From CAG-273 sp963929915 (lineage in GTDB: Bacteria; Bacillota; Clostridia; TANB77; CAG-508), in NCBI GenBank assembly GCA_963929915.1, contig CAWVJY010000008.1, positions 232,645 through 296,644 on the forward strand: a stretch of 64,000 nt of DNA. The letters run 5' to 3'. This document shows, one piece after another, positions 16,642 through 27,147 of this stretch. The notes beneath the pieces are model-generated. The model saw only the letters and a program-made list of their open reading frames with translations, did not search any database and had not been told where the DNA came from. A program made the translations under genes and the position numbers. Every line of letters starts with the position of its first letter. The first letter of the stretch is position 1.

Positions 16642-19068
16642 TTGGCAAAAAGACGAGCAAAAAGAAGTAAAAACAAAGTAGATATTAATGTAGCGGTAGT
16701 AGTACTAGTATTACTTGCTATCTTATTAATGATATTAATTTATACAAAATCCGGAAGTATTGGCGCTACCTTAAGCCCAATGCTTGGTGGTATTATGGGA
16801 TTTATTAAATATGTGATTCCTATCGGTTTATTATTAATTGCCATTTATATGACTCATAATGATAAAGAATATTTAATTCATAAATTAATTCAATATGGAA
16901 TTTTTTTGGTCTGCATAGCAGCAATGCTTACGATTTTTCAAGTAGGCAATGGAAATCTTACTATAGAAGATAGAGATTTTACGCAAATTATAGAAGACAG
17001 TTATTATTTGGGAGAAAAAGATATTGGTGGAGGAATCGTTGGCGCTTGTGTTGCTGTTCCATTAATTAGTGCATTAGGAGAAGTAGGAGCTATTATTTTA
17101 ACAATTGGAGTTTCCATTATTCTTCTTGTATTTATGTTCGGAATTCGCCCAGCAGAAATGATAAGCAATTTCTTAGATCATTTAGAAGAAAGAAAAGAAG
17201 AACGAAGAGAAGAAAAATTGCAAAGACAAAATGATAAAAAACGAAATAAAGAAGAATTACCGGCAAATGCAAAAGAAACAAGATGGCAAAGACGTTTAAG
17301 AGAAAAAGAAGAAGCAGAAAAATTAGCTTCACAAATTGAAAATCAATTAACCATTAATTTAGATGATGAAGAAGATAAAAAATCTGCTAAAAAATATGAT
17401 CATAGTAAAGACGAACTAGACATACCATTTTTTGGTGGACTAGGAAAGAAAAAAGAAAAGGAAGAAGAAAAACAGCAACAACAAGAAACATCCCCAGATG
17501 TTATTGAAGCAAATTTATTTAAACAAGTAGAAGAACAAAAAGAAGATAAGGTAAAAGAAGTTTTACAATTAGAGCATACCATTACTGCTGAAGATGAAAA
17601 TTATGAATTTCCTCCTGTTCAGCTTTTAAGTGAGCCAGAGAAAAAAGGAAATAAAGCAAGTAAAAAAATGGTAACAGATACAGCAACCAAATTACAAAAA
17701 ACATTATATAGTTTTGGCGTTTCTGCCAAAGTAGAAAATGTATCTGTAGGCCCTGCTATTACTAGATATGAGCTAAAACCAGCAGAGGGGGTTCGTGTTA
17801 GCAAAATTGCAAATTTAGCAGATGATATTGCTTTAAATTTAGCAGCAGAAACCATTCGTATTGAGGCTCCAATTCCAGGTAAACAAGCAGTAGGAATTGA
17901 AATTCCAAACAAAGAAAATGAAGTTGTTCATTTTAGAGAAATGATAGAATCAGATGTTTTCCAAAATCATAAGTCTAAACTTGCTTTTGGGTTAGGAAAA
18001 GATGTAGCAGGGGATCCAGTAGTAACAGATATTGCAAAAATGCCCCATGTATTAATTGCAGGTGCAACAGGTTCTGGAAAAAGTGTATGTATCAATACTC
18101 TTATTGCTAGTATTATTTATAAAGCAAAGCCAAGTGAAGTAAAATTATTAATGATAGACCCAAAAGTTGTAGAACTTTCTGTATATAATGGTATACCACA
18201 TTTATTAATTCCAGTAGTAACAGATCCAAAAAAAGCAGCAGGTGCATTGGCATGGGCTGTGCAAGAAATGGAAAATCGTTATCAATTATTTGCTACAAAA
18301 GGGGTAAGAGATATTAAAGGATATAATGAAGTGGCAAAACAAGAAGAATCAGGAAATTTACCACAAATCGTTATTATTATTGATGAGCTTGCAGATTTAA
18401 TGATGGTAGCTTCCAAAGATGTAGAAGATTCTATTTGCCGTTTAGCACAAAAAGCAAGAGCTGCTGGAATGCATTTAGTAATTGCAACACAAAGACCTTC
18501 TGTTGATGTTATTACAGGAATTATTAAAGCCAATATTCCATCTAGAATTTCTTTTGCAGTTTCTTCACAAGTAGACTCTAGAACCATTTTGGATATGGTA
18601 GGAGCAGAAAAATTGCTTGGTAAAGGTGACATGTTATTCTATCCATCAGGCGCACCAAAGCCTACTAGGGTGCAAGGAGCATTTATTTCTGATAAAGAAG
18701 TAGAAAAAATAGTAGACTTTATTAAAGCAAATGGCGAAGTGGTATATAATGAAGATATTATAGAACAAATTGAAAATGCCAACAAAACAGATAAAGAACT
18801 AGAAACAGAAGGCGGACCAGATGATGATGGAACAGATCCATTATTAATGGAAGCAATTGATACTGTGGTAGAAACAAGGCAAGCCTCTACTTCTTTTATT
18901 CAAAGAAGATTTAAAGTAGGATATGCTAGAGCTGGAAGAATTATAGACCAAATGGAAGAAAGAGGAATTATCTCTGGTTACCAAGGTAGTAAACCTCGTG
19001 AAGTATTAATGCCAAAAGAAAGATGGCAAGAGCTTAAAATGGCACCTATGGACCAAACAGAAGAATAG
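16642..19068 (+). CDS. ftsK: DNA translocase FtsK/SpoIIIE
   Basis: Hexameric membrane-anchored dsDNA pump that clears chromosomes from the septum, and in spore formers moves DNA into the forespore. Four to five N-terminal TM segments lie within residues 20-175. A long charged linker (about 185-340) follows. The motor has Walker A GATGSGKSVC and Walker B IVIIIDELADLMM. The C-terminal gamma winged helix (DPLLMEAIDTVVETRQASTSFIQRRFKVGYARAGRI) reads KOPS/SRS-type sequences. I choose the TTG at 16642, spaced from GGAGGGG; translation then begins AKRRAKRSKNK. About 808 residues. Confidence 0.95.
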   Translation: MAKRRAKRSKNKVDINVAVVVLVLLAILLMILIYTKSGSIGATLSPMLGGIMGFIKYVIPIGLLLIAIYMTHNDKEYLIHKLIQYGIFLVCIAAMLTIFQVGNGNLTIEDRDFTQIIEDSYYLGEKDIGGGIVGACVAVPLISALGEVGAIILTIGVSIILLVFMFGIRPAEMISNFLDHLEERKEERREEKLQRQNDKKRNKEELPANAKETRWQRRLREKEEAEKLASQIENQLTINLDDEEDKKSAKKYDHSKDELDIPFFGGLGKKKEKEEEKQQQQETSPDVIEANLFKQVEEQKEDKVKEVLQLEHTITAEDENYEFPPVQLLSEPEKKGNKASKKMVTDTATKLQKTLYSFGVSAKVENVSVGPAITRYELKPAEGVRVSKIANLADDIALNLAAETIRIEAPIPGKQAVGIEIPNKENEVVHFREMIESDVFQNHKSKLAFGLGKDVAGDPVVTDIAKMPHVLIAGATGSGKSVCINTLIASIIYKAKPSEVKLLMIDPKVVELSVYNGIPHLLIPVVTDPKKAAGALAWAVQEMENRYQLFATKGVRDIKGYNEVAKQEESGNLPQIVIIIDELADLMMVASKDVEDSICRLAQKARAAGMHLVIATQRPSVDVITGIIKANIPSRISFAVSSQVDSRTILDMVGAEKLLGKGDMLFYPSGAPKPTRVQGAFISDKEVEKIVDFIKANGEVVYNEDIIEQIENANKTDKELETEGGPDDDGTDPLLMEAIDTVVETRQASTSFIQRRFKVGYARAGRIIDQMEERGIISGYQGSKPREVLMPKERWQELKMAPMDQTEE

Positions 19069-19198
19069 AAAATTAAAAAATAAGAATTAAAATAAAAATA
19101 GAAATTAAAATAAAACTAAAAATCAATAATATTATAACTTAAATAATACCATAATAAGAATGGCATATAGAACATGAACTAATGAAAAAAGGTGGCAT

Positions 19199-20752
19199 AT
19201 GGATAAAAAGGAAAAAATACTTAAAAAGCTTCATATAACAGATTATACAAATCGCTTAGAGAAGGTTTTGGAAAAAAAGAAATTTTCTTTCGATACCAAA
19301 AATCTTCTTTTAAGCATGTTCTATAAAATAGAAAATGGATATCAAGATTATCAAAAAACAAAAGTACAAGTAGAAAATAAAGAAGATTTTTTTGAAAAAA
19401 TACTCCAAATCATTGATAAAAAATGTGAAGAAATTATTACCACCAAAGATGTTTTAGTAGATGAAAAAAAGCAAAAAGTAGATTTTATGGTAGATAAAGA
19501 AAAAGGAAAAATCGTAGCTTTAGGAAATGAATTTGTTTTATTAAACGCTATTTTAGTACTAGGAGAAAAAGAAATTTGTTTTCCAGAAGAAGAAAAGCTT
19601 TTACAAACACCATTTACAGCCTTTTTTAATTTAGGACTAAGAATGCATGAAACAGAAGTAATTCGAGATTTTAATGGCTGGTCATGGGATATTGTTACAA
19701 AAGATATTACCAATATTCCTGTAAATCTTATCTTCCAAAGTTTTCTATATTTACTAGGGCAAGATTTTATGGCTCAATGGATAAATAATAAGAGTGAATT
19801 AGCAGATTATTTTATGTTAGCTGCTGAGAACATGAAACAAAACTTTGGAGAAGAAAGAAGTAAAAAAATAGTATCTCTATTTTGTAAATTAGTGATAGAG
19901 ATTGTGGCAGAACAGGATGAAACACAAGCAACTTTATGGAAAAAGTTAAAAAAGGAAAATAAAATAGAATTAGAAAAATTAAGTAATAAGCCAAAATTTC
20001 TAGAAGAAATTACCAAAGAAAAAAAGGAAATCACCAAAAAAATTGAAAAAATTGATAAAATCATGAATAATAAGATTCTTTTACAACAGGAGTATGAAGA
20101 AAGAAATGAAAAATTACCTAATAAAGAGAAGATTTTTAGTATTAGGCATTTAACCAATCGTTTAGTAGAAGAAAGACAAGAACTAGTTGAGAAAATGAAA
20201 CAAAGCAACAATTTAATTGATCCAAAAGAATATGTTGCTCGTAAGGAAAAAGTAGAAAAAAGGGTAGAGTTTTTAGATAGTTTAGATTTAGAAAATAAAA
20301 CAGATAGAAGAGAAGCGTTATTACAACTATGTATACTATTCTTAGAATGTTTTGAAATCAAAACCATTAAAGCACAAAAAAAGGAAGAAGTCATTCATTA
20401 TTTTTACGAATTAAGATATTATCGCTTTTTACCTTTTGAAGAAGAAGTGAAACTAAAAGAAATAGAAAAATTAAATCATATTTTTGAAAAAGAAATATCA
20501 TTATTAATAGAAAAAGCACAAAAAATGGCAATTATTGATGAAGTTACGGCAGATAAAGAAATTAATCAAAAAATCATTGGAAACTTATTTAATAGTAAAT
20601 TAATTGATTTAAATCATTTAATTATTGAAACAAAAGTAGAAGAAGGCAAATTATATGCAGAATATTATGATACTAATATTTTAGAAAATGTTGTAGAAGT
20701 ACAAAGCAATAGAACGGTGAAACTAAAGAAAAAGACAAAATTGTTTCTTTAG
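19199..20752 (+). CDS. Unrecognised large soluble protein (517 aa)
   Basis: I do not recognise this family. It is Lys/Glu-rich, has no signal peptide or TM segment, and is predominantly helical, with coiled-coil-like stretches at about residues 255-300 and 315-360. A compact, less charged region (residues 95-220: FVLLNAILVLGEKEICFP, MHETEVIRDFNGWSWDIV) may be a folded domain. The ATG follows AAAAAAGGTGGC. It stands between ftsK and an MBL hydrolase. Its TAG stop shares its G with the first base of a REP-like palindrome, so the repeat abuts or has replaced the original end. Confidence 0.7.
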   Translation: MDKKEKILKKLHITDYTNRLEKVLEKKKFSFDTKNLLLSMFYKIENGYQDYQKTKVQVENKEDFFEKILQIIDKKCEEIITTKDVLVDEKKQKVDFMVDKEKGKIVALGNEFVLLNAILVLGEKEICFPEEEKLLQTPFTAFFNLGLRMHETEVIRDFNGWSWDIVTKDITNIPVNLIFQSFLYLLGQDFMAQWINNKSELADYFMLAAENMKQNFGEERSKKIVSLFCKLVIEIVAEQDETQATLWKKLKKENKIELEKLSNKPKFLEEITKEKKEITKKIEKIDKIMNNKILLQQEYEERNEKLPNKEKIFSIRHLTNRLVEERQELVEKMKQSNNLIDPKEYVARKEKVEKRVEFLDSLDLENKTDRREALLQLCILFLECFEIKTIKAQKKEEVIHYFYELRYYRFLPFEEEVKLKEIEKLNHIFEKEISLLIEKAQKMAIIDEVTADKEINQKIIGNLFNSKLIDLNHLIIETKVEEGKLYAEYYDTNILENVVEVQSNRTVKLKKKTKLFL

Positions 20753-20796
20753 GGACGGTTCTCAGTGGCCCCATTTGGGGTCACTTGGGACACTTC
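20752..20796 (+). repeat. REP-like palindrome, copy 1
   Basis: GGGACGGTTCTCAGTGGCCCC, loop ATTT, then GGGGTCACTTGGGACACTTC. The inner stem is GGCCCC/GGGGTC, and the outer flanks differ in a way shared by all copies. The first G is the last base of the upstream gene's stop codon. Same orientation as copy 2. Confidence 0.85.
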
Positions 20797-20896
20797 ATTA
20801 AAAAGAGAAAGATTAAAAATTATTACTATTAACCAAAGACCAAAATATAAAATATAATACAAATTATAATTTTTTAGGAGAGGATTGAAATTAAAT

Positions 20897-22546
20897 ATGA
20901 AAATTACCTTTTTAGGAGCTACCAAAACTGTAACAGGTTCCAACTTTTTAGTAGAAGGGGCAGGAAAAAAGTTTTTAGTGGATTGTGGAATGTATCAAGG
21001 CAGTAGTAAAGACGAAATGAAAAATAGTGAGCCATTTCCATTTGATGTAAAAGATATTGATTTTATGTTATTAACACATGCCCATATTGATCATTCTGGA
21101 AGAATTCCAAAGTTATATGTAGAAGGATATCGTAATCCAGTTATTACTACGAAGGCTACCAGAGATCTTTGCTCTATTATGTTACCAGACAGTGGACATA
21201 TTCAAGAACAAGAAATTGGATGGCGAAACAAAAAAAGAATGAGAGAAGGTAAAGAAGCCCTACCTCCTTTATATACAGCAGAAGATGCCATCCATACTAT
21301 GGAAATTTTTAAACCAGTCAATTATGATGAAATTGTAGAAATTGACCCAAATATTCAAGTACGTTTTAATGATGCAGGACATATGCTAGGTTCTGCCATT
21401 ATTGAAGTATGGGTAACAGAAAATGGAAAACAAACCAAAGCAGTATTTACGGGAGATTTAGGTAATAATGATATTCCACTATTATCTTCTCCTACGATGA
21501 TAGAAACAGCCGATTACTTAGTAATGGAATCTACTTATGGTAGTAGACTTCATATGAGAAATGACGATAAAGCCAGCCTATTTTTAGATATTGTTTCCGA
21601 AACATTAGATAAAGGTGGAACTGTTGTTATCCCGTCTTTTGCAGTAGGAAGAACCCAAGAAATTTTATATGAAATTAACAATTTAAAAGATGAACACCAA
21701 GATGAAGAATTTAAAAAGAAATATCAAACTTTAATGAGGGTACCTGTTTATGTAGATAGCCCACTTGCTATTTCTGCTACAGAAATTTTTAAGGAAAATG
21801 CTAACTTATTTGATGAAGAAACCCAAGCAATTATTCAAAGAGGAGATAATCCTTTAGAGTTTCCAGGTTTACAGTTTACTAGAACTGCAGATGAGTCAAA
21901 AGCATTAAATGAAAAGAAAGAGTCTGCTATCATTATTTCTGCTAGTGGTATGTGTGAAGTAGGTAGAATTAAACATCATTTAAAACATCATTTGTGGGAT
22001 CCGAACAGCACTATTCTATTTGTTGGTTACCAAGCACCTGGAACTTTAGGTAGAAAGCTAGTAGACGGCGAAAAAATGGTAAGAATTTTTGGAGAAGAAA
22101 TTGCAGTAAATGCAAGAATAGAATATATAGAAGGCTATTCTGGTCATGCTGACCAAGAATGGTTATTAAACTTTATATATTCTTTTATTACAAAGCCAAA
22201 ACATATCTTTTTAGTACATGGAGAAATAGAAAGTCAAGAAGTATTAAAAGAAAAAATATTAGAAAATGTGAGCATTCCTGTTACCATTCCAGATTATGGC
22301 CAAACTTATACATTAGATGAAAACTTAACAATGGAACAAACGGTAGAGCCGGTTTGTGAAGAAATAGTAGCAAGAAGAGATATTTTAGAAAAAATGAAGA
22401 CACTTAAAGAAGAACTAGAAGATATGGAAACGATTATCAAAGAGGAATACTTTACAAAAAATCCAAGCGATTCTAGTATGAATCTTTTAAAACTAAGATT
22501 AAATGAAATAGAAGATCAAATTGTAAAAATAGTAGAAAAAAGCTAA
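20897..22546 (+). CDS. MBL-fold beta-CASP hydrolase (CPSF-like RNase family)
   Basis: Metallo-beta-lactamase-fold nuclease-like protein of the group with an RNA-specificity (RMMBL) region. The metal motif HAHIDHSGRIP lies near residue 55, followed by FNDAGHMLGSA and VFTGDLGN. The beta-CASP insert is at about 200-370, ending SGMCEVGRIKHHLKHHL. EGYSGHADQ and FLVHGE supply the later motifs. The C-terminal 60 residues form a coiled-coil extension. About 549 residues. I choose ATG 20897 (conserved start MKITFLGATKTVTGSN), preceded by AGGAGAGG. Substrate unknown; likely RNA by family. Confidence 0.88.
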   Translation: MKITFLGATKTVTGSNFLVEGAGKKFLVDCGMYQGSSKDEMKNSEPFPFDVKDIDFMLLTHAHIDHSGRIPKLYVEGYRNPVITTKATRDLCSIMLPDSGHIQEQEIGWRNKKRMREGKEALPPLYTAEDAIHTMEIFKPVNYDEIVEIDPNIQVRFNDAGHMLGSAIIEVWVTENGKQTKAVFTGDLGNNDIPLLSSPTMIETADYLVMESTYGSRLHMRNDDKASLFLDIVSETLDKGGTVVIPSFAVGRTQEILYEINNLKDEHQDEEFKKKYQTLMRVPVYVDSPLAISATEIFKENANLFDEETQAIIQRGDNPLEFPGLQFTRTADESKALNEKKESAIIISASGMCEVGRIKHHLKHHLWDPNSTILFVGYQAPGTLGRKLVDGEKMVRIFGEEIAVNARIEYIEGYSGHADQEWLLNFIYSFITKPKHIFLVHGEIESQEVLKEKILENVSIPVTIPDYGQTYTLDENLTMEQTVEPVCEEIVARRDILEKMKTLKEELEDMETIIKEEYFTKNPSDSSMNLLKLRLNEIEDQIVKIVEKS

Positions 22547-22665
22547 TAAGATTAGCAAGTAAAAAATTTTAAATTAATTTAAAAAATGTCGCTGTGATTG
22601 TAAAAAAGAATAACTACAAATGGAAAAAGAAAAAACAGGATAAGTTACTAGAAAAGGGGAAAACA

Positions 22666-24652
22666 ATGAAAAATAAATATTATAATAATGCTATTATTGG
22701 GGGAAAAAACATTACAGCAAGTTATAGTAAAACAGGAGAATTGTTAAGGGTTATGTATCCAAATCCAGATTTTAGAAGTTGGATAGATGAATTTTTAACT
22801 GGTGTTAAAATTAATGATTCTGGAATGATTTATTTACATGAAGATTGCAATAATCAATATCATCAATATTATACTGAAAATACCAATATTTTAAAAACTG
22901 AAATTTTAAATACCTATTTTCAATTACAAATTAAGCAAACCGATTTTGCCTTACTAAAAAATAGCATATTGGTAAAAAAGTATGAATTTGAAAACAAAAA
23001 TAATATTGATTTAAAAGTAAATTTTTTAGTACATAGTAAACTCTTATCAGATACCAATAATATGGTAGGAAGTGAAGTAAAATATAATACACTAATTCAA
23101 TATTGCCACGACTATTGTCTTTACCTTTTTTCACCATCTTCTTTATTAAGTTATCAATTAAATGATACTAAAGAAAATATTGGAAGTGGAGAAATTTATG
23201 ATAAAGACTATATAGGTATGTCTTGTGATTCTAGTATTAGTTATGATATTGGAATTCTAAAACCAGGAGAAAAGAAAGAATTAGTGCTTTATTTGTATTT
23301 TAAAAATAATACGACAGCAGATATAGGAACAGAAAAAATAAGTAGTAAACAATTAGAAGAACAGTTACTAAAAGAAATAGCCGAAATAAAAAAGATAGAT
23401 GTACAAAAAGAAGAACAAGATGTAGAAAAATACTGGAAAAAATATGTAAAAGAACATTTAACCATTCCTTTAAAACCAGAAACAAATACTTTTCATAAAA
23501 AATGGAACCAAATTTATCAAAGAAGCATTTTATTATTTCCTTTATTAATCAACCAAGAAACAGGGGGAATTAGTGCAACTGTAGAAGTTGATGAAAATAT
23601 GACACAATGTGGAAGATATGCCTATTGCTGGCCAAGAGATGCAGTATGGATTACCAAAGCATTAGATTTGCTAAAAATGACAAAGGAAACGGAAAAATTT
23701 TATAAAATCTTCTGCAAAGAAACCCAAAGTAAAAATGGAATGTGGGAACAAAGATTTTATACAGATGGAAAATTAGCACCTTGTTGGGGATATCAAATTG
23801 ATGAAACAGCCAGTGTTATTTATGGAGTTTATGAACATTATAAGGTAGTAAAAGATGCTAAATTTTTAAAAGACACTTATAAAATGTGTGAAAATGCTGC
23901 AAAGTTTTTAGGAATTTATTTAGATAATGTGTTAGGCACAAAAGATGAATCAGATGTGGTAAAAAAAGAAATAGAAGAAACTTACCATACAGAGGGAAGA
24001 AATAAATTGCCAGTTAGTTATGATTTATGGGAAATGCATGAAGGAGTACATTTATATTCCTTATCTGCTATTTATGCAGCCTTTGAAGCAATGAAACAAA
24101 TTCATATTGTTTTAAAACCAAGTTATGAACAAAATAATCGACTAAAAGTAGAAGCAATGAACAAACTAGAAGCCAAAATGATAAAATATCAGGAAGAAAT
24201 TAAAAAGTATATACTTGCCAACTTATATGACGAAAACACTAAAACTTTTTCTAGAAACTTAAATGATAATCGTACAGATATTAGTGAACTTGGAATGATA
24301 GTACCATTTGCTTTGTTTTCTGCAAAAGAAAAAAAGGTACAAAATACTATTGAAAAAATCAATATGACATTAAGAACTTATACAGGAGGATACTTAAGAT
24401 TCGAGCAAGATCATTACCGTGGTGGAACAAGTCCATGGCCAATAGCTACTTTATGGATGGCAATGTACTATCAGAAGGCTGGAGAAAGAAAAAAAGCAAA
24501 AGAATGTATCGAATTTGTTGTAAATTCTGCCAATGAACACGGCTTACTAGGTGAGCAAGTAGACAACCAAACTATGCAGCCGAATTGGGCAATTGGCTTA
24601 CGGATGGGCCCATGCTATGTTTGTTTTGGGGACGGTTCTCACTGACCCCTAA
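22666..24652 (+). CDS. Glycoside hydrolase family 15-like enzyme (one indel near the 3' end)
   Basis: Glucoamylase-type (alpha/alpha)6-barrel enzyme predicted to release glucose from alpha-glucans or trehalose-like substrates. The N-terminal 270 residues are beta-rich; the barrel begins near residue 290. Recognisable are YCWPRDAVWITKALDLL, MWEQRFYTDG, YDLWEMHEGVHLYSLSAIYAAFEAM (catalytic acidic region) and RGGTSPWPIATLWMAMYY. The uncorrected frame ends CFGDGSH. Removing one base near 24601 restores the conserved GLGWAHAMFVL, and translation then ends inside the REP-like repeat (stop 24650-24652). ATG 22666 follows AAAGGGGA. Cytosolic, no signal peptide. Confidence 0.85.
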
Positions 24653-24670
24653 TGGGGCCACTTGGGACAC
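24629..24670 (+). repeat. REP-like palindrome, copy 2
   Basis: GGGACGGTTCTCACTGACCCC, loop TAAT, GGGGCCACTTGGGACAC. It overlaps the corrected 3' end of the GH15-like gene and supplies its last residues and TAA stop. It is the left inverted partner of copy 3; together they flank the transposase. Confidence 0.85.
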
Positions 24671-24813
24671 ATCATATCATCTGAATTAACTCAAATGAAA
24701 AAAGAATCATAAATAATTTTAACAAGTACTTGCAAAATTATAAAAAATATGAGAAGATGTAAAAGAGAGAGAATTATAAAAAAGAGGGGCACTATCGGAG
24801 AAAGGAGGCAATT

Positions 24814-25631
24814 ATGCCTAGAAAACCAAGAGATAGGAGTCCCTCTAATTGTTACCATATCATTACCAGAGGAATTAATAAGCAAGATATTTTCTTTGAT
24901 AACAATGATAAGGCCAAACTTCTTAAAGAAATAAGTAGAACAAAAGAAAAATATGAATATGAATTATATGCTTATGTTCTAATGCCAAATCATATTCATT
25001 TACTAATTAAAGAAAATACTCATTCGATTTCTGAAATTATGAGAAGTCTTTTGATAAGTTATGCTGAATATATTAACAAGAAATATGATAGGATTGGATA
25101 TGTCTTTCAGAATCGATTTACTAGTAGACCAGTTGAAAACGATATTTATTTTAGAAATGTGGTACGTTATATTCATTTAAACCCACAAAAAGCCGGAATT
25201 TCTATATATAGTCAATATAAATGGAGTCAGTTACCAAGATTATTGCAAAGACAATAATAGTCTGGTTGATGTAGAAAAAGGAAAAAAATAGATTTGAGAA
25301 TATAAACGGAAACTTTGAAGAATCTTTTGAAAAATTTCATAATGAACAACTAAATGATAGTATAGAAGAAGAAATTATGGAGTATGAAATAAAAAGTGTG
25401 TTGGAAGATGAGGATTTATATAGAATTTTGAAAGAAAAAATAGGAGAACAAGAAATACATAATCTTCACCGATATCAAAAAAAATATCGAAATAAAGTAC
25501 TGATGCAGATATTGAAAATAAAAGGTACAAATTGTGCTCAAATTTCAAGAGTGACAGGAATTAGTAAAAAACTAATTAAGAAAGCTAGAGAACAATTTTT
25601 AAAGAATAAACCGAAAATTAAAATAGTATAA
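24814..25631 (+). CDS. Y1/IS200-like transposase, REP-associated (RAYT) type, frameshifted
   Basis: HUH-superfamily tyrosine transposase acting on single-stranded DNA. The first frame (24814-25257) has the conserved start (PRKPRDRSPSNCYHIITRG), the HUH motif NHIHLLI and the region expected to hold the catalytic Tyr (ISYAEYINKKYDRIGYVFQNRF). The C-terminal helix-turn-helix (TNCAQISRVTGISKKLIKKA) lies in another frame at 25377-25631. Two or three single-base changes, near 25224 and around 25290-25300, join them. The gene lies between inverted REP-like copies 2 and 3, as in REP/RAYT systems. The ATG follows AAAGGAGG. It may be decayed, or intact with consensus errors. Confidence 0.82.
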
Positions 25632-25655
25632 TTTGAATAGATTGGAGGAAATGGA

Positions 25656-25700
25656 GAAGTGTCCCAACTGACCCCTTTTGGGGTCACTGAGAACCGTCCC
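25656..25700 (-). repeat. REP-like palindrome, copy 3
   Basis: Reads GAAGTGTCCCAACTGACCCC, loop TTTT, GGGGTCACTGAGAACCGTCCC on the plus strand, so it is inverted relative to copies 1 and 2. Its inner stem TGACCCC/GGGGTCA is perfect. It sits between the probable radA Shine-Dalgarno (GGAGG, 25644-25648) and the radA ATG at 25709. Confidence 0.85.
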
Positions 25701-25708
25701 CAGAAAAC

Positions 25709-27122
25709 ATGAAAGCAAAAACAATTTTTGTATGTAGTAATTGTGGATATGAATCACCAAAATGGCTAGGAAAATGCCCAGGTTGTAATGAGTGGAATAG
25801 TTTTTATGAAGAGAAATTAGCTATGCAAACAGGTTCAGGAAAACAGACAGAAAAGAAAGTAGTTACTCCTAAATCATTAAATGAAGTAGTAGGAAAAGAT
25901 GCTATTCGTATCCACACTGGAATTGGAGAATTAGATAGAGTTCTAGGGGGAGGTTTAGTAAAAGGTTCTTTAGTATTAGTAGGAGGAGAACCTGGAATTG
26001 GTAAATCTTACTCTTATTTGGAACTTTGCGATAAAATGCAGGCAGAAGGAAAAGTTCTTTATGTTTCAGGAGAAGAGTCTGCTGAACAAATAAAATTAAG
26101 GCAGATCGACTTGGAATCCACAATGACGACATTTTATTTTTAGGAGAAACTGATATTTCACTTATAGAAAATACAATATTAGAATTAAAACCAAAATTAG
26201 TTATTATTGATTCTATTCAAACAATGTATTCTGAAGATATTTCTTCGGCGGCAGGAACAGTAAGCCAAGTTCGCGAGATTACAGCTCGTATTATGCGTAT
26301 TTGCAAAGGAAATGAAATTACTACTATTATTATTGGTCATGTAACAAAAGAAGGAAATATTGCAGGACCTAGAGTTTTAGAACATATGGTAGATACTGTA
26401 CTTTATCTAGAAGGCGAAAGGTATTTTTCTTATCGAGTTTTGCGTGGCGTTAAAAATCGTTTTGGGCTCTACCAACGAAGTAGGGATGTTTGAAATGCAA
26501 AATGAGGGAATGGTAGAAATAACAAATCCTTCTTCTGTATTAATTTCAGAAAGGGAGGATAATCCTTCAGGTTCTGTTATTATTGCAAGTATGGAGGGAA
26601 CTAGACCTTTGTTAATAGAATTACAGGCATTAACGACACCGACTGTATTTGGTTTTCCGCGTAGAACAGCCAATGGAATTGATTATAACAGGCTTACTTT
26701 GTTAGTTGCAGTACTAGAAAAAAGGGCTGGACTTGCATTAAGTTCACAAGATGTGTATTTAAATGTAGTAAGTGGAATCAGAATTGTAGAACCTGCTGCA
26801 GACCTAGGCATGATTTTAGCTTGTTGTTCTAGTTTTAAAAATACTAGTATTCCTAAAAGTACAGTTGTTATTGGAGAAGTACGGATTAACAGGAGAGGTA
26901 AGAGCAGTAAATTTAATAGAAAAAAGATTAAAAGAAGCGGAAAAATTAGGATTTAAAACTTGTATTATACCAGAAAGTAATAAAAAACTATTGAAAGATA
27001 AGTACAAGTTAGATATAATAGGGGTTAGAAATGTAAATGAGGCGATGAAAAGTAGTGGGGCTAAAGTAAAAGTTAAGAAATTTAGTGAAGTGTCCCAAGT
27101 GGCCCCATTTGGGGCTACATAG
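25709..27122 (+). CDS. radA: DNA repair protein RadA/Sms (several indels)
   Basis: RecA-like branch-migration helicase. The order is an N-terminal C4 zinc motif (CSNCGYESPKWLGKCPGC), RecA core with Walker A around GEPGIGKS, Walker B (LVIIDSIQT), the RadA-specific KNRFG motif, and a Lon-like C-terminal domain (VVSGIRIVEPAADLGM, then the VIGEVxLTGEVRAV motif). At least five indels are needed to join the frames, near 26010, 26025, 26103, 26462 and 26880. Two of them scramble the Walker A neighbourhood, giving KSYSYLEL where KSTLLLEL is expected. The C-terminal residues EVSQVAPFGAT and the stop are encoded by REP-like copy 4. Cytosolic. Confidence 0.88.
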
Positions 27123-27131
27123 AACCGTCCC
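27087..27131 (-). repeat. REP-like palindrome, copy 4
   Basis: GAAGTGTCCCAAGTGGCCCC, loop ATTT, GGGGCTACATAGAACCGTCCC; same orientation as copy 3. It encodes the end of RadA, including its TAG stop at 27120-27122, and lies 16 bases before the disA start. Confidence 0.85.
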
Positions 27132-27147
27132 TAGAAAGGAAAATGTG

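Noticed and set aside
25377..25631. Separate 84-residue helix-turn-helix gene
   Set aside because: The sequence is the normal C-terminal HTH of the Y1 transposase just upstream, separated only by small indels.
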